From positions 930,001 to 994,000 of the forward strand of contig OZ244795.1 of the NCBI GenBank assembly GCA_965219925.1: DNA of 64,000 nucleotides, read 5' to 3'. The stretch is from Bin87 sp965219925. Lineage in GTDB: Bacteria > Chloroflexota > Dehalococcoidia > Lucifugimonadales > UBA3495. Below, piece after piece: positions 35,302 to 44,613 of this stretch. Below the pieces are notes generated by a model. It was not told where the DNA came from. It saw only the letters and a program-made list of their open reading frames with translations, and ran no database searches. Position 1 is the stretch's first letter. Each line of letters opens with the position of its first letter. The translations under genes and the position numbers were made by a program.

Positions 35302-36672
35302 TCAGTTATCGGGGCTCGCCGGTTCAACGGCCAGACGGCCAGCTTCACGGGCTACCTCCCGGTCCCGCTGGGCCTGTAAGCGCTGGGGCAGTTTCGGGTA
35401 GGGCAGGAACCAGTAACCCACCGCCGCCGCCAGGTACAGAACGACCAGCGGGAACAATGCCCAGTAGAAGCTTTGCGTCTGGTCGTAAATGTAGCCCATC
35501 CACATGGCCGTCCACATCGAGGCCAGCTGGTCGGGAAGATGCTGCCAACCGCGCAGGGTGGCGTAGGCGCGGCGGCCGAAAAAGTCACCCATAATCGCCC
35601 AGTTGAGGGGATTGGCGCTCTCGGCAAATGCCAGCAGTCCAACGAAAATGACCAGCTGCCAAAGGTGGCCGCTTTGAGTGATGAGCGAACCCAGAGCCAG
35701 CGATCCGGCCGCCATGCACAGCGCGCTCAGCTTTCGCCGATCGACCTTGTCGCCAATCCACCCCATGCACGGGTTGAATACCATGTTGGTAAGGGAGAAT
35801 CCGCCAACCAGGACAGAGGCAATGACCACGTAACGACCGCCGACGTCGGGACCGCCGCCCTCCATGAACCACACCATGATGGGAGCCATCAGGAAGGACG
35901 CGCCGGCGTGGACGATATTCCGGAATGCGGTAGCCAGAACCAACAGCCAATACGACGGGGTACGCATCGCTTCGCGGGCGGTGAAGTCGGTTTCGGCAAA
36001 CTGGATCCGGCGGCGCGGCGCGGCAGCCGTCTGCCCGCCGGCGGCTTCCAGGGGATCGGGAGGATCGCCGTCCGGGAGTTGGCCCATTTCCTCCGGAGAA
36101 CGCCGCAAGAAGTAGGACAACGGTAAAACAGTAACGAATATTGCGGTCCCCAAAATAGTACAGGAATCCCGCCAACCCACGGTATAAACTAACAGTCCTA
36201 CGAGGGGAGCCGTCGCGCCACCCAGGCCGTTGCCCATACTGACAACAGACATTGCCAGTCCACGGCGGCGGCGAAACCAGTTGTTGACCGCGGCTATTGA
36301 AGCGTTGTTGTAACCGGAACGGAAGCCCACCGACATGAATCCGACGAATATCACCAGGAAGTACCAGAATGACCCGGTATAGCCCAATAGGATGAACCCC
36401 AACCCCGACATCGCCCCGCCGAACGCCAGCATCACCCGCGGGCCATAGCGGTCGGTGCAGTAGCCCATGATGGGACCCTGAAAACCACCCACCATACGAC
36501 CCAAAGCCTCCGCAAGACCCATCATGGTCCGGGTGAAATGCAGGTCGGTTTCGATTGGGATGTATAACACCGTGAACCCACGGTTAAAGGTGCCGTGCTT
36601 CATCCCGTCGGCCAGCAGGCTGACAATTACGATCCACCACCCGTAGAACATGTGGGGTCGTCGCACGCGCAT
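35302..36672 (-). CDS. MFS transporter, oxalate/formate-antiporter-like
   Basis: A 456-residue membrane protein with about 12 hydrophobic segments and the MFS loop motif (GYCTDRYGPRVMLAFGGAMS between segments 2 and 3). A long central loop (ETDFTAREAMRTPSYWLLVL) shows the 'TPsfW' feature of monocarboxylate/OFA-type carriers. It is the third gene of an operon with two CoA-transferases and starts within the stop of the second (TGATG overlap). Linkage to formyl-CoA transferase-type enzymes suggests it carries a carboxylic acid, perhaps the CoA-transferase substrate. This is inference from context. Confidence 0.88.
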   Translation of the reverse strand: MRVRRPHMFYGWWIVIVSLLADGMKHGTFNRGFTVLYIPIETDLHFTRTMMGLAEALGRMVGGFQGPIMGYCTDRYGPRVMLAFGGAMSGLGFILLGYTGSFWYFLVIFVGFMSVGFRSGYNNASIAAVNNWFRRRRGLAMSVVSMGNGLGGATAPLVGLLVYTVGWRDSCTILGTAIFVTVLPLSYFLRRSPEEMGQLPDGDPPDPLEAAGGQTAAAPRRRIQFAETDFTAREAMRTPSYWLLVLATAFRNIVHAGASFLMAPIMVWFMEGGGPDVGGRYVVIASVLVGGFSLTNMVFNPCMGWIGDKVDRRKLSALCMAAGSLALGSLITQSGHLWQLVIFVGLLAFAESANPLNWAIMGDFFGRRAYATLRGWQHLPDQLASMWTAMWMGYIYDQTQSFYWALFPLVVLYLAAAVGYWFLPYPKLPQRLQAQRDREVAREAGRLAVEPASPDN

Positions 36673-37919
36673 CAGTAGACCACCTGCTCGGCGGCCAGCC
36701 GGTTCAGTCGCGATTCGTCGATGCCAAGCACCTGTCCCAGGACGTAGTCGTTATGCTGGCCCAGCAGCGGAGCGGGGTTGTGCACGCCTCCTGGCGTATC
36801 GCTGAAGCGCCAGGGAACCCCGTAAACCATCTCGGCGCCTACCCGGGGGTGTTCCACCTCCACGTAAGTTTCCCGAGCATTGAGATGCGGGTCTGCGAAC
36901 TGATCGGCGATGTTCATCACCGGCATGGCGGCAACGCCCCTCGCCTGCAGGAGCTCGGTGATCTCGGGCGCGGATCGCGTGCGCGTCCAAGCCGATATTG
37001 CCTTGTCGAGAGCGCGGCGGTTGTTCCAGCGAGCGGAATGGTCGGCAAAATCGGGGGAGTGCGCCAGGGTTTTGTCCCCTACGACGTCAACCAGGGCATC
37101 CCACTCGGCATCGGCGCCAACGGATATCGCCACCCAGGTATCTGCTTCGGCGCAGGGGTAGTTGTTGTTTGGAGCGAAATCCGGATCGTCGTTGCCGGGC
37201 GGTGTCGGGATGGAGCCGGTCATCTGGTATTGCAGCATCGGGACACCCAGCATCGAGGCGGTTCCTTCCAGGTGGGCCGCTTCCACGTATTGACCACATC
37301 CGGTACGGTTGCGATGTCGCAGGGCCGCCGCGATGGACAGGGCGGTGTACAGTGCCGCCACCGTGTCGCTCCAGGCAGCCTGCAACTCCCCAACCAGTGG
37401 TTCGCCGTCCTCGGGCGCGTAACCCACCAGGCTCATCATGCCGGATAGGGCCTGAATAATGGGCGCGTAAGCCAGCATGTCGCGCAGCGGGCCGGTGTCT
37501 CCGAAAGCGGGCATGGCGGCAACGATAATGTCGGGCTTCACCGTGCGCAGGGCATCGTAATCCATGCCCAGTCGTTCCAGCACGCCGGGGGAAAAGTTCG
37601 CCAGCACTACGTCGCTGATGGAAACCAGTCTTCGCAACGTGGCGCGGCCGGCATCGGCGCGCAGGTTCAGCGTGATGCTCAGCTTGTTGCGATTGAGTCC
37701 GTGGAAAACCGGTTGCAGTTCGGGCCATAGTCCGCGGTCGCCGCCGGAAATATCCTCACCGACCATGGGGCGACCCAGCCGCATTCCGTCCATGCGGGCT
37801 CGGCTTTCGACCTTAATTACCTGTGCGCCCATATCAGCAAGCAACTGCCCGGCCATCGGGCCAGCCCAGGCGCTGCCCAGGTCAACTACTCGCACATTGT
37901 GAAGGGGCGGACGGGTCAT
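36672..37919 (-). CDS. CaiB/BaiF family (class III) CoA-transferase
   Basis: A 415-residue protein with the family's opening VRVVDLGSAWAGPMAGQLLA and DMGAQVIKVESRARMDGMR, then LNRNKLSITLNLRADAGR and DVVLANFSPGVLERLGMDYD. The Asp in the last segment is in the position of the catalytic aspartate that forms the acyl-enzyme anhydride. These enzymes move CoA between carboxylic acids (carnitine, formate/oxalate, bile acids, others). The ATGA overlap with the paralogue upstream implies cotranslation, and the two may form a heterodimer. The substrate cannot be deduced. Confidence 0.93.
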   Translation of the reverse strand: MTRPPLHNVRVVDLGSAWAGPMAGQLLADMGAQVIKVESRARMDGMRLGRPMVGEDISGGDRGLWPELQPVFHGLNRNKLSITLNLRADAGRATLRRLVSISDVVLANFSPGVLERLGMDYDALRTVKPDIIVAAMPAFGDTGPLRDMLAYAPIIQALSGMMSLVGYAPEDGEPLVGELQAAWSDTVAALYTALSIAAALRHRNRTGCGQYVEAAHLEGTASMLGVPMLQYQMTGSIPTPPGNDDPDFAPNNNYPCAEADTWVAISVGADAEWDALVDVVGDKTLAHSPDFADHSARWNNRRALDKAISAWTRTRSAPEITELLQARGVAAMPVMNIADQFADPHLNARETYVEVEHPRVGAEMVYGVPWRFSDTPGGVHNPAPLLGQHNDYVLGQVLGIDESRLNRLAAEQVVY

Positions 37920-39202
37920 CGGCCGCTCGACACGGTGGGTCGTCGGATCGATTCCAGGGCGGCCGGATCGCCGCGTATGCTGCCGAGAATCTCGTCGTTA
38001 TGCTGGCCCAGCATGGGAGCCGGCCGCACCACGCGACACGGCGAGCCGTGCAAACGCGCCGGCGCTCCAGGGTATTGCAGCGTACCCGCTACCGGATGCG
38101 ACATCTCCCGCAGCCAGTTTCGCCCGCGGAGTTGCGGCGACTCCAGCACCTCGTCGAAGGTAAGCACCGGGGCGCAGGGAATCCGGTTCTCCAGGCAGAG
38201 ATTCAGGATTTCATCCTTGGTGTGCTGCATGAACCACGGGGCGATCAGGCTTTCGGCTTCTTCGGGATACTGGTCGCTCATGGCGCGGCGGTCGCGGTAA
38301 CGCGCTTCATCCATCCAGGGCTGGTCACCCAAAAGGCTCAGAAAGCGTTGGTACTGCTCCAGCTGGGGAGCATCAATGCAGACGTAGCCATCTTTGCAGG
38401 GTAGAACACAGTTTGGGAACAGGCCGAGTCGCATCCGGTTGCCTGAGCGGGAACCGGCAATCCCCCGATATATGAAGGTGGGCAGATGGTATCCCGTGAG
38501 CAGTGTGGCGATCACGCCGGAATCGGCAACGTCGATGTACTGGCCGGCCTGGTCTCCATCGCCGGTAGCATCCGCGGATTCACGGCCCAGCAGCGCCACC
38601 ACGGCCGCGTAGGCCCCACCGATGCCGGCCAGGTAGGCGGCCTGCAGGTCGGGAGTGGTCAGCGGCTCGCGGTGGGTGTGTCCCGTGCCAAAACTCATCC
38701 CGCTGAGGGCGTTCACCTGCAGGTCGTAACCGGCGTATTCGCTGTAATCGCCGGTACGTCCGTAGGGCGACAGCGATACGGTAATCAGTTGGGGATGGCG
38801 CTGCCGCAACGCTTCGGCGGTGATGCCGGCGGCGTCCAGCGCGCTGACCGGCTGGTTCTCGACGAAAACATCTGCCGTGTCCAGCAGGCGATGCAGGGAT
38901 TGGCGCCCGGCGGGCGACTGCACATCCAGCGTAACGCCCCGCTTGCCCAGGTTGGCAAACAGAAACAACCCGCTTTTGTCAGGATGTGAGATGCTATCAG
39001 GGTATGGGCCGCGCCGACGTGCTGCGTCTCCGACAATTGGCTCGACCTTGATGACGTCGGCGCCGAATTCGGCCAGCAACTTGGCGCAAAATGGGGCCGA
39101 AACCATCTGGCCCCACTCTATGACACGGACGCCGTCCAATGGCGCCGGCGCCGAACCTGATGTCCCCGGGTTTGACACGGAATGCGCCTCCTCCGGAGCC
39201 AC
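37916..39202 (-). CDS. CaiB/BaiF family (class III) CoA-transferase, first gene of the operon
   Basis: A 428-residue paralogue of the next gene: VRVIEWGQMVSAPFCAKLLA, EFGADVIKVEPIVGDAARRR, FLFANLGKRGVTLDVQSPAG and DTADVFVENQPVSALDAAGI. In the last segment the aspartate usual for the active site is Glu/Asn-rich (VENQP) and not V-x-N-F-x-P-G. It may therefore be the non-catalytic or differently tuned partner of its neighbour. The operon is 39202 down to 35302, with two overlapping gene junctions. Confidence 0.92.
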   Translation of the reverse strand: MAPEEAHSVSNPGTSGSAPAPLDGVRVIEWGQMVSAPFCAKLLAEFGADVIKVEPIVGDAARRRGPYPDSISHPDKSGLFLFANLGKRGVTLDVQSPAGRQSLHRLLDTADVFVENQPVSALDAAGITAEALRQRHPQLITVSLSPYGRTGDYSEYAGYDLQVNALSGMSFGTGHTHREPLTTPDLQAAYLAGIGGAYAAVVALLGRESADATGDGDQAGQYIDVADSGVIATLLTGYHLPTFIYRGIAGSRSGNRMRLGLFPNCVLPCKDGYVCIDAPQLEQYQRFLSLLGDQPWMDEARYRDRRAMSDQYPEEAESLIAPWFMQHTKDEILNLCLENRIPCAPVLTFDEVLESPQLRGRNWLREMSHPVAGTLQYPGAPARLHGSPCRVVRPAPMLGQHNDEILGSIRGDPAALESIRRPTVSSGR

Positions 39203-39340
39203 ACTGTACAGGGGGCACTATACGCAGGCCCGGTCTTCTGGATAAGAATGTCGCCGTGCGACTGGTCAATGGTCAATGATTGATATTTTGGAAGTATAGG
39301 CCGATAGAGGCCGGCGCGCAAGGTAAGCGTTCGGCTCACC

Positions 39341-39460
39341 AAGGCCTTTTCAAAGTCCTCCGACCTCCGCTCATGGTGAGCTTGTCGAACCATCGGCGAC
39401 CGTCCTTCGACAAGCTCAGGACGAGCGGGTGTTTAATTTCCACAACTTTGAAAAGGCCCT
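39341..39460. repeat. family B hairpin repeat, copy 2
   Basis: The terminal arms AAGGCCTTTTCAAAGT and ACTTTGAAAAGGCCCT are inverted. The core contains the paired CTCATGGTGAGCTTGTCGAA and CCTTCGACAAGCTCAGGACG segments. It lies directly left of a family A copy. Confidence 0.8.
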
Positions 39461-39465
39461 GTCGG

Positions 39466-39634
39466 CTCACGCGTACCCACTTTGTCAAACCAAACTGGCC
39501 CACTGTCATTGCGAGGAGCGCAGCGACCTGGCAATCTCGTTGAGGTTGAACACACGTCGGCGAACCACCATTGCTACGCCCACGAGATTGCCACGCTGCG
39601 CTCACAATGACAGATTAAAGTGGGTACGCGCGAG
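39466..39634. repeat. family A hairpin repeat, copy with CGCGTACCCACTTT arms
   Basis: Outer arms CTCACGCGTACCCACTTT and AAAGTGGGTACGCGCGAG are inverted. Inside are TGTCATTGCGAGGAG and CACAATGACAG plus the CGAGATTGCCACG core. It separates the CoA-transferase operon from a broken toxin gene. Confidence 0.8.
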
Positions 39635-39657
39635 AAGCGTTCGGAGCTATCTATGCT

Positions 39658-40066
39658 TCACGGAGTCAAAAAAGGATTCAGCACCTGGACTTCAAAGGAT
39701 GAGAAATCTCGTACGTTCCCGGTAACCAGAATCAAACCTTGGACGATCGCGGTCGCTACGATCATGGCATCTTCGGATAACGTATCGGACCGACGGTGCA
39801 TCAGCCGTGCCCACTGGCGGAAGGTATGCGCGTCCATAGGCAACACCAGATAAAAATCCAGTATCTGGACGAGCCACGTTTCCAGTTCGTGGGCTTTGGC
39901 GGCATCCTGATCCCGCGTGATCTCTATTCCCGCCTGAATTTCGCCGATGGTCACCGCCGATAGAAAAAGCTGGTGTCCCAGGGACACCCCCAACCCACGA
40001 AACAACCTCGCGATGTGGGCGTGGGCGACGCAATTCCGACACTACGTTAGTATCGAGAATGTACAT
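39658..40066 (-). pseudogene. VapC-like PIN toxin, frameshifted
   Basis: The first frame gives MYILDTNVVSELRRPRPHRE and then VVSWVGGVPG, the PIN opening with its Asp. The next frame continues GHQLFLSAVTIGEIQAGIE with Glu, SDTLSEDAMIVATAIV with Asp, and LVTGNVRDFSSF. One extra base within the perfect 17-bp palindrome at 39972-39988 separates the frames. All acidic residues are present, so only the frameshift inactivates it. The antitoxin gene lies 5 bp upstream and is intact. Confidence 0.75.
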
Positions 40067-40070
40067 CGGC

Positions 40071-40331
40071 TCAGTCGAAAGCGGGCGGGGGACGGAGATG
40101 CCAAGGACGGCGCGGCGGCACCAAGTTCTCGGTGCGCGCCTCTGGGGCGAGCAGGAGTTCTTTGATGTTCCTGGAAGCCGGCTTCTCCATACTGCGCCAC
40201 TGGTTGATGGGAACCAAAACGGCGGTTTCTACACCCCGTTTGGTGACAACTTGCGGGCCTTCGTGCAAAGCCGCTGCCAGAAACTCGCTGAATCTGGCTT
40301 TCGCTTCCTGAACCTGCCATGTCCTGCTCAT
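40071..40331 (-). CDS. Phd/YefM-family antitoxin
   Basis: An 86-residue protein opening MSRTWQVQEAKARFSEFLAA, then GPQVVTKRGVETAVLVPINQ, the Phd/YefM DNA-binding domain. A proline- and arginine-rich C-terminus follows. GGTGGAG lies about 7 nt ahead of the ATG. It would neutralise the PIN toxin downstream, and that toxin gene is frameshifted, so the antitoxin may now stand alone. Confidence 0.85.
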   Translation of the reverse strand: MSRTWQVQEAKARFSEFLAAALHEGPQVVTKRGVETAVLVPINQWRSMEKPASRNIKELLLAPEARTENLVPPRRPWHLRPPPAFD

Positions 40332-40461
40332 GCTAACTCCACCTTTAGACCAGCAGACTATTATTCTGACTATAACAGATGCTGCCGAAAAAGCGACGCC
40401 CCCACTTGCTACGGGAAGCGCATCGAATTACGCAAGGATTCCTGGAACTCCTCCGCGCCCC

Positions 40462-40652
40462 ACCCAATCGGGCGGCTGGTTACATCCCGATCCACCTTCC
40501 GGGAGGTCCACCGGCCGCCGGCCGGGGGCGGTGAGCTGCCCATTCTCTGCAGCCACGGCGCGGCGCATGGTGGTCATTGCCGGGCAGCGTTCTATCTCGG
40601 AGTGCTCCAGATGCCGTAGTCGCTGATGTGGAAATCGTTCGTGGCCTGACGT
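40462..40652 (-). pseudogene. duplicated 3' end of a hydantoinase gene
   Basis: About 190 bp here align base by base with the last 190 bp of the hydantoinase gene at 43189-43380, in the same orientation (shared CCAATCGGGCGGCTGGTTAC and GGTGAGCTGCCCATTCTC). The stop codon is lost and several changes break the frame. No upstream part of the gene is present. The rest of the gap to 40967 is AT-rich and without a recognisable gene. Confidence 0.75.
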
Positions 40653-41275
40653 TTCCGGATTCCGGCTCAAGTCAGGGATGACGGTAACGGGATGCGAAAT
40701 GACAGTTTCGCAATCATCTCACTGGGCCAGGGCAATTACGTCTTTTTCACTGAACCAGGCACATTTCGAGTCCCATACGACATTTCAGGGGTATTCTGAC
40801 CCTCTAAAACGCTGAAAGTTAAGCGATTGCAACATTACGAATTATGACGCTATTATACGGCCAATTGGGTCTAATTGTTGACTACCGATACGGTAATTGA
40901 CTAGTATAGTTACATGTAATCACGCTTTGGATAGTGATCCCGTAACCGCGTATTAGCAGGTTGGGAGATGATGGCGATGATCAAACGGCAAGACTTGCAG
41001 CAAGAAATCGATCGTCTCACCGCAGAGCTGGCAAACCGCGACCGGGAGTTGGTTTCGCTGCGAAACCGGCTTACTCTGGACCAGAGCGGCGGACGAGCGC
41101 CGATAGTCCGGGCGGAACAGGCAGTGAGCGACATGCCTGCCTCGGAAACGTTCCACGAGGCGTTGCATGGTCTGGCCCTGGTGTCGCGACTCAGAATCGG
41201 AGCCCATCAAGCGGCCATCAGCTATGTGCCCGATGGAGACTTCAAGGCGGCCATCCACACGCACTCGTTTTCTGA

Positions 41276-42137
41276 GAGCCTGTCTACGATCTCTGAAATA
41301 GGTTAAGTTGAGACTATTATCAGGGGAGGGGTAATCATGTCTCATTCCTATCCCAGCGACATCAGCCGGGAGCAATTCGCCCGGATTCTGCCGACGTTGG
41401 CGTCGGCCCGACGCCGGACCAAGCCCCGCACCGTGGACTTGTACGACGTTTTCTGCGGCGTACTGTACCTCCTGAAAAGCGGCTGCCAGTGGCGAATGCT
41501 GCCCGCGGACTTCCCCGATTGGCGCACCTGCTACCAGTATTTCCGGCAATGGAGCGAGCGGCCTGGCCCAGGTCAGGATTCCATTCTGGAGCAAGTCCTA
41601 AAAAAAATCGGTTGGCGCGGCCCGACGAAGCAATGGTCGGAAAGAGCAGACCAGCTTCTGTATCGTGGACTCCCAGAGCGTGAAGAACACGGACACCGCC
41701 GGGCACAAGGGCTATGACGCAGGCAAGAAGGTGTCGGGAATCAAGCGTCATATCGCGGTGGACACGCAAGGATTGCCCCATGGGATACACGTGACTACCG
41801 CCGACGTTAGCGACCGGGCTGGGGCTTTGGCGATGTTTGACCGGCGCCGAGACGGCCTCAGTCAAGTGCAGAAGGTGCTGGTGGACGGGGGTTACACCGG
41901 GAAGCCCTTTGCCACTGCGGTGCAAGGCCTGTTGGGAGCCTCGGTGGAAGTGGTGAAACGCAACGAACTGCACACCTTCGTGGTGCTGCCGAAGCGATGG
42001 GTGGTGGAGCGGTCTTTCGCCTGGCTGGAAAAGTGCCGCCGACTCTGGAAGAACTGTGAAAGGAAGCTCAATACCAGCCTGCAAATGGTGGTGCTTGCCT
42101 TCATGGTGCTAATCCTAAAAAGATTGTAAACAGGCTC
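41276..42137 (+). mobile_element. IS5-family insertion sequence, copy 3 (862 bp)
   Basis: The ends are GAGCCTGTCTACGATCTC and the inverse GATTGTAAACAGGCTC. Direct TGA duplications at 41273-41275 and 42138-42140 prove the insertion boundary because they lie inside a reconstructable reading frame. It shares base differences with copy 2 (such as TACTGTACCTCCTGAAAAGC) against copy 1. Confidence 0.94.
41337..42129 (+). CDS. IS5-family transposase, copy 3
   Basis: Both frames are intact. Here a C replaces the T that ends orfA early in the other copies, so orfA runs to 41717 and overlaps orfB by more than 100 bp, which shows the frameshift layout most clearly. The open orfB frame begins at the A8 run (KKSVGAARRSNGRKEQTSF) and continues to VDSQSVKNTD. 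Confidence 0.9.
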
Positions 42138-43118
42138 TGAAAAATACGCGCGCTACAACAGCTACGATGTGATGCCGACTGGGGAAGGAATCTGGGGATT
42201 GTTGGTCGAGAATCGCGCGCCGGTTCGGATGACCGAGGCGGAACTTTATTCGCACCCTCAGTTCAAGCATTTCAGCGATCTCAAGAATGCCCAGGGACTG
42301 GAACATCCTCCGATGCCGGGATGGCTGGCGGTGCCCGTGCTGCGCCGGGACGGGGAGTTTATTGGAGTAGTGCAGCTAAGTGACAAATTAGATGGGGAAT
42401 TCACCCAAGCTGATGAGGATCAGCTGGTACAGCTGGCCAAGTTCTATACGGCGACATTTGAGCTGCAGTACGTGTACGAAGATTCACGGCGGTTAACCGC
42501 TGCCCTGAGGCAGGCCACGCTGGAGCTGCAGCGTTCCAACGCCGAGCTGGAGCAGTTCGCATACGTGGCTTCACATGACCTGCAGGAGCCCTTGAGGATG
42601 GTTACCAGCTACCTGCAGCTGCTGGAACGCCGGTACAAAGCAAAGCTCGATCAAGACGCCGAAGAGTTCATCGCTTTTGCAGTTGACGGCGCCTCCAGAA
42701 TGCAAACGCTGATACAAGACCTGCTCGCCTATTCTCGTGTTGGCACCCAGGGAGCCGCCTTTGAACCCACCGACTGCGGCGCGGTGTTGGATCGGGCGCT
42801 GACGAACCTGGAGGTGGCCATCGCAGAAAGCGGCGCCGAGATAAATCGCGGGCCGATTCCAGACGTCGTGGCTGATGCCTCCCAGCTGACACAGCTACTG
42901 CAGAATCTGGTGGGGAACGCGATCAAGTTTCGAGGCGACAGCCCGCCACGCATTTGGGTCGAAGCAGAGCAGAGGGATGCCGATTGGCGTCCGCTCCGGT
43001 TGCGGGGCAGGAGGAGGCGGCCGGAGCGGGAACGAGCCGAAGGTGGTGGTGGCCTTTTGGCCGTTAGCGGGGGCCGCGCCGGACGTGGCCACGCCTTTAT
43101 GACCTGCCGGAAACGCTC

Positions 43119-43160
43119 CATGCCCCGGACCTGAGTCTCCGGGGCATGGGAGTTTTAGGG
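43119..43160 (+). terminator. hairpin with short T tract at the kinase gene end
   Basis: CATGCCCCGGA (43119-43129) pairs perfectly with TCCGGGGCATG (43138-43148), and GGGAGTTTT follows. The kinase stop codon is in the loop region. The T tract is short, so efficiency is uncertain. Confidence 0.55.
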
Positions 43161-43188
43161 TCGCAGTGTCATGCGACTATTGGGGGGT

Positions 43189-44613
43189 TTACCCAATCGG
43201 GCGGCTGGTTACCTCCCGATCCACCTTCCGGGAGATCCACTGGCCGCCTCCGGCCGGGGCGGTGAGCTGCCCATTCTCCACGGCCACCGTGCCGCGCAGG
43301 ATTGTCATTACCGGCCAGCCCTCGATCTCAAAGTCTTCCCAAATGCTGTAGTCGCTGATATGGAAGTCGTCCATGGTGAGACGCTTCTTGATGGACGGGT
43401 CGATGAGGGTAATGTCGGCGTCGCTGCCCGGCGCCAGGATGCCTTTGCGCGGGTACAGCCCCATGATGCGCGCGGAGTTGGTTGACGTCACATCCGCAAA
43501 CCGTTGCAGTGACATTCCACGCTTGGATACGCCTTCGCTGTAGGTGATGCCCACGCGGGTCTCGGCTCCGTTGTGGCCTCCGGTAACGTCGCGCACCGTC
43601 TTGCCCTCAATCTTTAGATCCCAGTTGGTGCAATACTCGTCGGTGGCCATGGTGTGCAGGCCGCCCCATGCGATGCCCTTCCACAGCATGGCGGCGTCCT
43701 CGGGGGACTTGAGCGACGGGTAGGTGTGATACTTCATCCCGTTCTCTTCTTTGTAATTGTTGGCGTTGAAGCAAGCGTAGTTGTGCAGGGTTTCGCCGTA
43801 GATCGCCATGCCCTTGTTGCGCGCTTCGCCGATGGCGTTGATGCCTTCCCGGGCGCTGACGTGCACGAAGTAAACGGGTGATCCGGTCCACTCGGCCACT
43901 CGCAGCACACGGCGGAAGGACACGTCCTCCGACTCGTTGCTGTGCACCAGCGGCATGTTCCACCACTCGTTGCGTTCCTCGCGCTGCAGCTTGTCGTACA
44001 TATACTGCACCATGTCGTCATCTTCGGAGTGAACCAGCAGCATCCCGTCATGGCGCTGGATCACTTCCATCAGATCATGCAGGTGTCCCATTCCAACCTT
44101 GCGCGGCTCGCCGGACATCTCGGGCGGGCGGATGTTGGTGGTAAAAATCTTCACCGAAGCCCAACCACCCTGAATATACTCGGGGAGCGACTCCAGGGTT
44201 CGCTGGGGAATTTCGCCGAGAACCATCAGGTGGTGGGCATAGTCGGCGTAAGAATTGCCCCGCCAGGAGTTGGTTCGTTCCTGCATCGCCTCAGGGATGG
44301 TGTTGCCGGGATGATGGATGGCGAAATCCATCAGGGTGGTGGTGCCGCCAAACAGCGCGGCGCGACTCACCTGCTCCGGCGGCGCGGTGCGCAGGTTGCC
44401 CGGCCCCATGATGGGCGCGTCGATGTGGGCGTGCGGCTCGATGCCGCCGGGGACCACAACCTTGCCGGTGGCGTCAATAACGCGTACCACGTCGTCGGTC
44501 ATGGTGTTGGGAGCCGTGATGGCAACGATTTTATCGCCCTGAATACAAACGTCCCAGTCGCCCACCCCCCACGGTGTAACCACCTGTCCGCCGCGAATGA
44601 TCAAGTCCAGCAT
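43189..44613 (-). CDS. dihydropyrimidinase/D-hydantoinase family amidohydrolase
   Basis: A 474-residue cyclic amidase of the amidohydrolase superfamily. Metal ligands are visible: H61 and H63 in GIEPHAHIDAP, carboxylated K155 in WASVKIFTTN, H195 in LLVHSEDD, H251 in YFVHVSARE and D325 in MATDEYCTN. The enzyme opens rings such as dihydropyrimidines or hydantoins. ATG at 44613 is chosen for its GGAGG seven bases upstream; the longer frame to 44655 adds an unlikely basic tail. A 190-bp duplicate of the 3' end lies at 40462-40652. Confidence 0.92.
   Translation of the reverse strand: MLDLIIRGGQVVTPWGVGDWDVCIQGDKIVAITAPNTMTDDVVRVIDATGKVVVPGGIEPHAHIDAPIMGPGNLRTAPPEQVSRAALFGGTTTLMDFAIHHPGNTIPEAMQERTNSWRGNSYADYAHHLMVLGEIPQRTLESLPEYIQGGWASVKIFTTNIRPPEMSGEPRKVGMGHLHDLMEVIQRHDGMLLVHSEDDDMVQYMYDKLQREERNEWWNMPLVHSNESEDVSFRRVLRVAEWTGSPVYFVHVSAREGINAIGEARNKGMAIYGETLHNYACFNANNYKEENGMKYHTYPSLKSPEDAAMLWKGIAWGGLHTMATDEYCTNWDLKIEGKTVRDVTGGHNGAETRVGITYSEGVSKRGMSLQRFADVTSTNSARIMGLYPRKGILAPGSDADITLIDPSIKKRLTMDDFHISDYSIWEDFEIEGWPVMTILRGTVAVENGQLTAPAGGGQWISRKVDREVTSRPIG

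Larger units (their letters stand above)
40968..43134 (+). pseudogene. GAF-domain sensor histidine kinase interrupted by IS5 copy 3
   Basis: The 5' part (40968-41275) encodes a coiled-coil start (QEIDRLTAELANRDRELVSL) and the beginning of a GAF domain. IS5 copy 3 follows. The 3' part (42138-43134) continues the GAF domain, a coiled coil and the phosphoacceptor helix (EQFAYVASHDLQEPLRMV, with the His), then the ATPase N box (LLQNLVGNAIKFRG). Removing the IS and one TGA duplication restores an uninterrupted frame (HSFSEKYARYNSYD). After about 42985 the frame turns into arginine- and glycine-rich sequence and the G boxes of the ATPase domain are missing. A second break therefore truncated the C-terminus. 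Confidence 0.82.

Noticed and set aside
42985..43118. Separate small gene on the minus strand after the kinase break (GQKATTTFGSFPLRP)
   Set aside because: Only about 40 residues, proline-rich, with no start signal; too little to call a gene.
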